A stretch of DNA of 29,112 nucleotides, taken from NCBI GenBank assembly GCA_052389555.1, contig JBQTHV010000088.1, positions 1 through 29,112 of the forward strand. Direction: 5' to 3'. Below, piece after piece: positions 24,054-29,112 of the stretch; position 1 is the first letter of the stretch, and every line of letters begins with the position of its first letter. The position numbers and the translations under genes were made by a program. This DNA is from JABFSM01 sp052389555. Its GTDB lineage: Bacteria; Gemmatimonadota; Gemmatimonadetes; Gemmatimonadales; GWC2-71-9. The notes under the pieces are model-generated. The model saw only the letters and a program-made list of their open reading frames with translations, was not told where the DNA came from and searched no databases.

Positions 24054-24084
24054 GAGCTGGTCCTTTATGGGATGTTCACCTAAA

Positions 24085-24097
24085 CGAACCAGGTTCG
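24085..24097. promoter_or_regulatory. 13-bp palindrome upstream of the efflux-operon region
   Basis: CGAACC-A-GGTTCG is a perfect inverted repeat about 30 bases upstream of the small secreted-protein start. Its place suits an operator, but no regulator gene is nearby to match it to. Confidence 0.3.
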
Positions 24098-24110
24098 CCC
24101 CGGGTTTCAA

Positions 24111-24145
24111 GCTCGGGGCTCGGCGCTCGGCGCTCGGCACTCGGC
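24111..24145. repeat. Heptanucleotide tandem repeat (GCTCGGC)x5
   Basis: Five consecutive 7-base units (GCTCGGG, three GCTCGGC, ACTCGGC) in the gap between the NmrA-like gene stop (24154) and the small secreted-protein start (24053). It lies outside coding sequence and just upstream of the efflux genes. Confidence 0.85.
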
Positions 24146-24153
24146 CTTCGTGC

Positions 24154-25011
24154 TCAGGCGGGTTGCTCTGCTCCGCGGTGCTCCCGGGCCCATTCATCCA
24201 ATTTCAGGGGCCGGATGCCGAACTCGCGTCCCAGCCCTTCGATATCCGCGTCGTAGCCCACCTGGTCGAACCACTCCAGCATGGCGGCGAAATCGGAGCT
24301 CTGTTTGCGCACGTCCTCGATCGAGATTGCTTCGAACTCGATGGGCCGTTCCAACCCCTCGCTCAGAATCAGCGCCGCCTGGGGCATGGTGACCGCATCG
24401 CCCGCGATGTCGATCTCGCGCCGGTTGAGCCGCTCGGCATCGGTAAAGGCCAGTGCGCCGTAACGCCCGATGTCGCGCACCGCAATCATCTGGAGCACGG
24501 TCTCCGGGTTCATTGCAGCGGTCAGCTTGCTGCCGTGGAGGAACCCCGGGGTGAGCAGGTTCTCCATGAAAAAGACCGGCCGGATGATCACGTGCGACGG
24601 AAAGCCGAGCCGTCGCACTACGCCTTCGATCCGGTACTTGTTCTCGAAGTGAGGAATGCCGGTGTTACGATCCGCTGAGCCCACCGAGGTATAGACGAAA
24701 TGGGAGACACCCGCCTCCTTCGCGAGGGTGGCCACCCGCTTCCCCTGCGTTTCCTCGCGCTCGACCCCGGCTTCCCAGGTATTCTGCATCGCGAAGACGC
24801 CCCACTTGCCGGCGAGGGCCGGCTTGAGCGAGTCGGCATCGTCCATATCGCCCTTGATCGCGTGAATGCCGCGCGCGGTGAGGGCCCGCGCGGCTGGACT
24901 CTCGGGCTTCCGGGTTAGGGCGTGGAGCTCGAAACCGCGGCCAATGAGCTCATTGGCGACCGTGCCGCCCTGCCGGCCGGTCGCGCCGAAGATCAGAATC
25001 GACTTTGCCAT
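24154..25011 (-). CDS. NmrA-like NAD(P)-binding protein
   Basis: A 285-residue atypical short-chain dehydrogenase of the NmrA/HSCARG group. The N-terminal Rossmann motif is ILIFGATGRQGGTVA (GxxGxxG), followed by LTRKPES at the end of strand 2, where NADP 2'-phosphate is usually sensed, and KGDMDDADSLKPAL. Further matches are GVSHFVYTSVGSADR and the HFENKYRIEGVVRR segment, where the Tyr-x-x-x-Lys of true reductases is not kept as a clear catalytic pair. Family members act as redox sensors or quinone/aldehyde-related reductases. I chose ATG 25011 (GGGGGA nine bases upstream); a start at 25032 is in frame. The amidohydrolase reading frame overlaps its 5' end by 62 bases. Confidence 0.88.
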   Translation of the reverse strand: MAKSILIFGATGRQGGTVANELIGRGFELHALTRKPESPAARALTARGIHAIKGDMDDADSLKPALAGKWGVFAMQNTWEAGVEREETQGKRVATLAKEAGVSHFVYTSVGSADRNTGIPHFENKYRIEGVVRRLGFPSHVIIRPVFFMENLLTPGFLHGSKLTAAMNPETVLQMIAVRDIGRYGALAFTDAERLNRREIDIAGDAVTMPQAALILSEGLERPIEFEAISIEDVRKQSSDFAAMLEWFDQVGYDADIEGLGREFGIRPLKLDEWAREHRGAEQPA

Positions 25012-26302
25012 TGGTACGTATCCCCCTTCCATTCAGGATAACGGTCCGAATCCGCCGGGTGTTGCGAATGTCATCCAGCGGATTCGCGTCGAGCAGCACG
25101 AGGTCGGCGAGCTTCCCGGCCTCGATAGTGCCGAGGGAATCCGCCAGCCCCATGAATGTAGCGACGTCGAGCGTGGCCGCTTTGAGCACGGCCCAATTGG
25201 AGAGGCCCGCTTTCGCGAGCCATTCGAGCTCCTGATGGAGACCGAATCCCGGCGGGCTGTTGCGGAGCGGCGCATCGGTGCCCGGGAGAATCATCACGCC
25301 GGCCCGGTGCAGCGCGCCGACCTGGGCGAGCCGCTTGGCGAAGACCGCCTTACCGGTGCGGCCGGCATTGGGTGGGATGCTGTCCGGCATCGGGAAAATT
25401 GCCGCGACGTAGCGCCGGAGGGTGTCGGGGAGATGGCGCGCGTAGCGGTCGCCCGGGAGCTTTCGGCCCGGCCAGAGGGCGATCTCGTATTGCGCGGTGA
25501 ATGTCGGCACCACCGCGGTCCGATTCCGCACCAGGGTCGCGACCAGCGGTTCGAGCGGGGCCGACGAGCAGCGGCCGAGCGCCGCCTGCACCTCGAACCG
25601 GGGGGCGAGGGCGATCGATTCGGCGGGAGTGCAGGGGAGCGGGATACCCAGCAGGTGCTCGATGCTGCCCAGCCCGGAGTCGCTGGCGGTCCGGGCGCCG
25701 ATGGTGCGGGGGACATGGCCCGCGGTGGGGAGTCCGCGGGCGCCGGCGGCCCGGAGCGCGGCAAAGTAGCTCTCCCCGCTCAGGCCGGTGTGCAGCTTGA
25801 CGAGATCGACGCCCAAGCGGGTTAGGGAATCCACCGCGGCGAGGGCCTCGTCCGGCGAGCGCACCCGCAGGTGAGGGATCGGCTGGGGATTCCCCTCGAG
25901 GTACGGGCCTGAGGTCAGCATCCGTGGACCCGCGAGCGCACCGCTCCGAACCTGGACGCGCAAGGCGGACAGCTCGGCCCAGTCGCCGCCCATGTCCCGC
26001 ACCCCGGTCACCCCATTCTTGAGATAGAGGGGCAGCACGTCGCGGGCGCCCGGCACCGCGAGGTGGACGTGCATATCCCAGAGGCCAGGGATGAGGTACT
26101 TGCCGCGGCCGTCGATCCGCCGTGCATCCGGGTGAATCGCGACCGCCTGACTGCCTGACCGCCTGACCGCCGTGATATGACGGCCCTCGACCACGACGGT
26201 CATGCTCGGCTGGGGCAGCGAATCGCGGCCGTTGATGACCGTGACACCCGTGATCAGGATGCCTGGCTGCGCCAGTGCGGCCGCGAGCAGGAGGCCCACC
26301 AT
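24950..26302 (-). CDS. Secreted amidohydrolase (imidazolonepropionase-like)
   Basis: A 450-residue metal-dependent hydrolase. The first 12 residues form a short signal-like segment (MVGLLLAAALAQP). The TIM-barrel metal ligands are visible: HxH at 78-80 (LWDMHVHL), K169 (DLVKLHTG) as the bridging, possibly carboxylated lysine, H196 (AGHVP), H216 (SIEHLLG) and D343 (PGTDAP). The C-terminal beta domain (AGKLADLVLLDANPLDDIRN) is normal up to about residue 428. The last ~20 residues are basic, atypical and overlap the NmrA-like gene, so the stop may have been shifted. Related enzymes act on dipeptides, isoaspartyl or cyclic amides. An octamer repeat (26142-26173) encodes part of the N-terminal beta domain. 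Confidence 0.92.
   Translation of the reverse strand: MVGLLLAAALAQPGILITGVTVINGRDSLPQPSMTVVVEGRHITAVRRSGSQAVAIHPDARRIDGRGKYLIPGLWDMHVHLAVPGARDVLPLYLKNGVTGVRDMGGDWAELSALRVQVRSGALAGPRMLTSGPYLEGNPQPIPHLRVRSPDEALAAVDSLTRLGVDLVKLHTGLSGESYFAALRAAGARGLPTAGHVPRTIGARTASDSGLGSIEHLLGIPLPCTPAESIALAPRFEVQAALGRCSSAPLEPLVATLVRNRTAVVPTFTAQYEIALWPGRKLPGDRYARHLPDTLRRYVAAIFPMPDSIPPNAGRTGKAVFAKRLAQVGALHRAGVMILPGTDAPLRNSPPGFGLHQELEWLAKAGLSNWAVLKAATLDVATFMGLADSLGTIEAGKLADLVLLDANPLDDIRNTRRIRTVILNGRGIRTNGKVDSDLRRDRPAGRHGRQ
26142..26173 (-). repeat. Octanucleotide tandem repeat inside the amidohydrolase gene
   Basis: ACCGCCTG, ACTGCCTG, ACCGCCTG and ACCGCC(GT) follow each other on the plus strand, nearly four 8-base units. 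A gain or loss of one unit would shift the frame near codon 50. Confidence 0.8.
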
Positions 26303-26308
26303 CTAAGA

Positions 26309-26336
26309 AGCATAGTATCGGTGCAGTGTGTTTCAG
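26309..26336 (-). promoter_or_regulatory. Candidate promoter of the amidohydrolase gene, leaderless layout
   Basis: CTGAAA (26336-26331), 16 bases, TATGCT (26314-26309), then 6 bases to the ATG. The -10 box equals that of VapBC copy 2. The -35 box is weak. Confidence 0.35.
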
Positions 26337-26391
26337 CCGGCGGCCCAGGCGGGTGCTGGACGAACTGCGTCTCGAGCGCTAACGTCGCCCT

Positions 26392-28125
26392 ATGACCAAA
26401 CGACTCCTTGCTCCGCTCGCGCTCGTTCTGCCCGCCGCTCTGTTGCTTCGACCGGCCACGCAGGCTCCCGCCGGTCTTCGCTTCGCGGTCTCGTTCCCGG
26501 CGGCCCGGAGCGCCACGCCGCTCGACGGGCGGCTGCTGGTCCTGATCTCCACCGACACCGCCGCCGAGCCGAGGTTCCGGCTCAACGACTCACCTAATAC
26601 GGCCCAAGTGCTCGGGATCGACGTGGACGGGATGCGGCCCGGGGAGGCGCGGATCCTCGACCGCGCCGCGTTCGGGTACCCGCTCCGAAGCCTGGCCAAC
26701 CTCCCCAAGGGGCGCTATCGAGTCCAGGCGGTGCTCAATCGCTACGAGACCTTTCGCCGGAGCGATGGCCACACGGTCAAGCTCCCGCCCGAGCGGGGAG
26801 AAGGCCAGCAGTGGAACCGGAAGCCCGGCAATCTCTACAGCACGCCGCGGATGGTGGAGCTCGACCCCTCGCGGGCGAGTACCGTCACCCTCGTCATAGA
26901 TCAGGAGATTCCGCCGATCCCCGACCCGGCCGACACCCGGTATGTCAAGCACGTGAAGATCCAGTCGGAGCGGCTCACCAAGTTTTGGGGGCGGCCCATG
27001 TTTCTGGGCGCGCACGTGCTGCTCCCCGAGGGATTCGAGACTCATCCTAACGCGCGCTATCCGCTGGTGGTGAATCACGGGCATTTCCCGGCCGATTTCG
27101 GCGGGTTCCGGCCGGAGCCGCCCGATACCACGATCCCCTGCGAATACAGCGCGCGGTTTAGGCTCGATTGCTATAACCGCATTCAGGGGCACTATGCTCA
27201 TCAGTTCTACCGGGACTGGACCGGTCCGAACTTCCCGCGCGTGTTACTGATCGAGATCCAGCATCCCACGCCTTACTACGACGATTCCTACGCGGTGAAC
27301 TCCGCCAACAACGGCCCCTACGGCGACGCGATCATGCACGAGCTCATCCCTGAGATCGAGCGCCGGTTCCGGGGGATCGGCCAGGGCTGGGCGCGCTTCA
27401 CCTACGGCGGCTCGACCGGCGGCTGGGAAGCGATGGCGGTGCAGATGTTCTATCCCGAGGAGTTCAACGGAGCCTGGGTCGCCTGCCCCGATCCGATCGA
27501 CTTCCGCGCCTACACCGTGGTGAACATCTACCAGGATACCAACGCCTATCACCTCGAAGGTCCGTTCAAGCGCACTCCGCGGCCGGGGATGCGGGACTGG
27601 CTGGGCCACGTGAGTACCACGCTCGAGCAGATGAATCATCGCGAGCTGGCCCTGGGCACCAGGAGCCGCTCGGGCGACCAGTGGGACATCTGGGAAGCGG
27701 TCTATTCACCGGTTGGACCGGACGGGTATCCCAAGCCGATCTGGGACAAGCTCGCTGGGAAGATCGACCGCAGTGTCGCGGAGTACTGGCGGGAGCACTA
27801 CGACCTCTCCCACATCCTGCGGCGCGATTGGAAGACGCTGGGCCCCAAGCTCCGCGGTAAGCTCAAGATCTATGTGGGCGACATGGACAACTACTACCTC
27901 AACAACGCGGTGTATCTGGTCGAGGAGTTTCTGAAGAGCGCCGATCCGCCGGCCGACGCCGAGGTCGATTACGGCGACCGGGCCGAACACTGCTGGAACG
28001 GCGATCAGAGCCGGGCGAACGCCTTCTCCCGGCTCCGATATCACCAGATGTTCATTCCGCGGATCATGGACCAGATCCGGCGGAATCATCCGCCGGGGGC
28101 GGATACGCTGAGTTGGAGGTACTAG
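26392..28125 (+). CDS. Secreted esterase-like alpha/beta hydrolase
   Basis: A 577-residue exported protein related to the putative esterase/enterochelin-esterase (esterase D-like) group. The signal peptide covers about 1-24. Residues ~30-190 form a beta-rich N-terminal region of unknown role. The hydrolase core starts at ~200. The nucleophile is S341 in TYGGSTGGWEA (GxSxG), the probable acid D498 (VGDMDNYY) and the probable base H533 (RAEHCWNG). An internal stretch (HPTPYYDDSYAVNSANNGPY) may shape the active site. The substrate is unknown; such enzymes hydrolyse esters of sugars, siderophores or phenolic acids. The gene is divergent from the amidohydrolase with 89 bases between the starts. 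A TAACGT box six bases before the ATG is a weak candidate for another leaderless promoter. Confidence 0.88.
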   Translation: MTKRLLAPLALVLPAALLLRPATQAPAGLRFAVSFPAARSATPLDGRLLVLISTDTAAEPRFRLNDSPNTAQVLGIDVDGMRPGEARILDRAAFGYPLRSLANLPKGRYRVQAVLNRYETFRRSDGHTVKLPPERGEGQQWNRKPGNLYSTPRMVELDPSRASTVTLVIDQEIPPIPDPADTRYVKHVKIQSERLTKFWGRPMFLGAHVLLPEGFETHPNARYPLVVNHGHFPADFGGFRPEPPDTTIPCEYSARFRLDCYNRIQGHYAHQFYRDWTGPNFPRVLLIEIQHPTPYYDDSYAVNSANNGPYGDAIMHELIPEIERRFRGIGQGWARFTYGGSTGGWEAMAVQMFYPEEFNGAWVACPDPIDFRAYTVVNIYQDTNAYHLEGPFKRTPRPGMRDWLGHVSTTLEQMNHRELALGTRSRSGDQWDIWEAVYSPVGPDGYPKPIWDKLAGKIDRSVAEYWREHYDLSHILRRDWKTLGPKLRGKLKIYVGDMDNYYLNNAVYLVEEFLKSADPPADAEVDYGDRAEHCWNGDQSRANAFSRLRYHQMFIPRIMDQIRRNHPPGADTLSWRY

Positions 28126-28126
28126 G

Positions 28127-28732
28127 TCAGGGTATTCGCACGGTGCCGCCGATCCCGATACCGCCCGCGGCGTCCAACGTGGAGACTAGTCCGCCCAACC
28201 GGAGCTGCGCCGCTACTTCGGCCTGGAGATTCGCGAGCGCAGCGCTCGACCTGAGGGTGGCGTTCACCCGCGTGAATGCCGCCTCCGAAGTGCTGCCGAG
28301 CCGGACCAGATCGGAGAGGACTGCCATGGCCACCACGCGGCGCTCCGCCGGAGCGTTGCGGTACACCCGAACCAGCGCGCTGTCACCGACGCCGGCTTGC
28401 AGCGCGTCGCCCGCGATCGCCAGCTCCGCGGTGGTTCGCTGCTCGATACCGGCCTCGGCCATGAACCGGGACGCCCGCACCAGCGTCGTCAGCCGGGCTT
28501 CCACCGCGGCGGCGATCCGGTCGGGGGGAACCCGCTTGGCCTGGCCCTCGGCGACCTTGCTCTCGAGCAACGAGACGGGAACGTTCGCCTGCGCGGCGGC
28601 CTTCATCGCCGCCTCGATCCGCGCCTCTGCGGTCTTCCCCTGCTGGCTTTCGGAGCCCGAGCTCTGCGCCGCCAGCGGGAACGCGATCAGGACGACCGCC
28701 GGAATCACTGCCGCGTACAACTTCGATCTCAT
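28127..28732 (-). CDS. Secreted alpha-helical protein of unknown function
   Basis: A 201-residue exported protein: signal peptide ~1-23 (ending LAAQ), then an Ala/Arg/Glu-rich helical body (about 30-190) and a glycine-rich tail (LDAAGGIGIGGTVRIP). No catalytic motif is seen. ATG 28730-28732 has AGGAGG four bases upstream, the best Shine-Dalgarno in the window. It lies 68 bases downstream of an ECF sigma factor gene on the same strand, so it is a likely partner or target of that sigma factor, although it has no transmembrane anti-sigma features. Its stop and the esterase stop are one base apart and convergent. Confidence 0.72.
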   Translation of the reverse strand: MRSKLYAAVIPAVVLIAFPLAAQSSGSESQQGKTAEARIEAAMKAAAQANVPVSLLESKVAEGQAKRVPPDRIAAAVEARLTTLVRASRFMAEAGIEQRTTAELAIAGDALQAGVGDSALVRVYRNAPAERRVVAMAVLSDLVRLGSTSEAAFTRVNATLRSSAALANLQAEVAAQLRLGGLVSTLDAAGGIGIGGTVRIP

Positions 28733-28800
28733 ATAACCTCCTAGTCTCGGGACGGCCTTTCTGCCGCCTCAACCGATAGACGGGCGGCAGGCCGCAATGG

Positions 28801-29112
28801 TCACCTCGCGGCCGGTGCGCGCTGCGCGGCAAAGAACGCGCAGAGGGTCGCCCGGGCCCGATGGACCCGCATTTTGACCGCGCTCGGCGTGGCGTTCGTC
28901 AGCTCGGCGATCTCCTCGTAGGTGTAGCCGGCATCGTGCTTCAGGAGGAACGCCTCGCGGAGCACGGGTGAAAGCCGGCTGAGCGCCTGCTTCACCACGG
29001 GGCCTTCCTCGATGTCGCCGGCGCGCTCATCCGGGATCAGGTCGGCCTCCGCGACGGCGCTGAGAGGGATACCTAGCTGGCGGACGTTGCGCAGGTGATC
29101 GAGGCAGAGGTT
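28801..29112 (-). CDS. ECF-type RNA polymerase sigma factor (N-terminal part outside window)
   Basis: The frame is open to the window edge; 103 C-terminal residues are visible. It starts inside the end of region 2 (NLCLDHLRN) and contains a complete sigma region 4: ALSRLSPVLREAFLLKHDAG, then YTYEEIAELTNATPSAVKMR with the helix-turn-helix, then VHRARATLCAFF. ECF sigma factors direct RNA polymerase to stress or envelope promoters, usually held by an anti-sigma factor. No anti-sigma gene is visible on this side; the next gene downstream encodes a secreted helical protein. Confidence 0.92.
   Translation of the reverse strand, partial: NLCLDHLRNVRQLGIPLSAVAEADLIPDERAGDIEEGPVVKQALSRLSPVLREAFLLKHDAGYTYEEIAELTNATPSAVKMRVHRARATLCAFFAAQRAPAAR

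Noticed and set aside
24085..24097. tRNA T-arm suggested by GGTTCG
   Set aside because: No acceptor, anticodon or D-arm pairing can be drawn around it.
979..25826. GGGTTAGG resembles vertebrate telomere repeat units
   Set aside because: The copies are single, scattered and within bacterial genes; there is no tandem array. The resemblance is coincidence.

Overview
The window is high-GC (roughly two thirds G+C by eye) and gene-dense. It looks like a chromosomal segment of a Gram-negative, probably Gemmatimonadota-like, soil or environmental bacterium. This is an inference. It rests on the mix of a TonB-dependent receptor with a carboxypeptidase-like N-terminal domain, a Ser/Thr kinase fused to a TolB-like domain and TPRs, many secreted hydrolases, and a tripartite RND efflux system. 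No rRNA, tRNA, CRISPR array, prophage or transposase was found.

Layout: 1-3891 (+) holds the 3' part of an isoquinoline 1-oxidoreductase/xanthine-dehydrogenase-type molybdopterin subunit and a TonB receptor. 4015-5442 is a worn accessory patch: a small coiled-coil membrane-anchored protein, an intact DUF2442 gene, a frameshifted DUF2283 gene, a DUF4258-like remnant with a nonsense codon, and a broken relative of the coiled-coil gene. 5443-9868 (-) is the most unusual part: an ERCC4-type nuclease and two ~92% identical VapBC-type toxin-antitoxin cassettes in direct orientation on either side of a four-cupredoxin multicopper oxidase whose copper motifs are in permuted order. 9953-12289 (-) is the kinase. 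12395-12681 (+) is a decayed SnoaL-like gene. 12678-16244 (-) is a tight operon: gamma-glutamyltransferase, two membrane proteins, threonine-dehydratase-like enzyme. Divergent from it, 16344-18147 (+) is a subtilisin-like lipoprotein protease with duplicated polyproline/fibronectin-like modules, the second one frameshifted. 18199-24053 (-) is a small secreted protein followed by a CusC-CusB-CusA-type metal efflux operon. 24154-26302 (-) holds an NmrA-like protein and a secreted amidohydrolase. 26392-28125 (+) is a secreted esterase-like protein. 28127-29112 (-) is a secreted protein downstream of an ECF sigma factor cut by the window edge.

The best candidates for something new are: (i) the duplicated TA cassettes with complementary damage (one toxin lacks the fourth active-site acid, the other cassette has a frameshifted antitoxin), both driven by near-consensus promoters that predict leaderless mRNA and carry matching operator-like inverted repeats; (ii) the enclosed oxidase, whose two halves have lost complementary copper ligands; and (iii) an over-represented 8-mer, GGGTTAGG/CCTAACCC, found 16 times and read in several codon frames. 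Several genes carry single-base or dinucleotide lesions, so assembly error and real decay both need to be considered.
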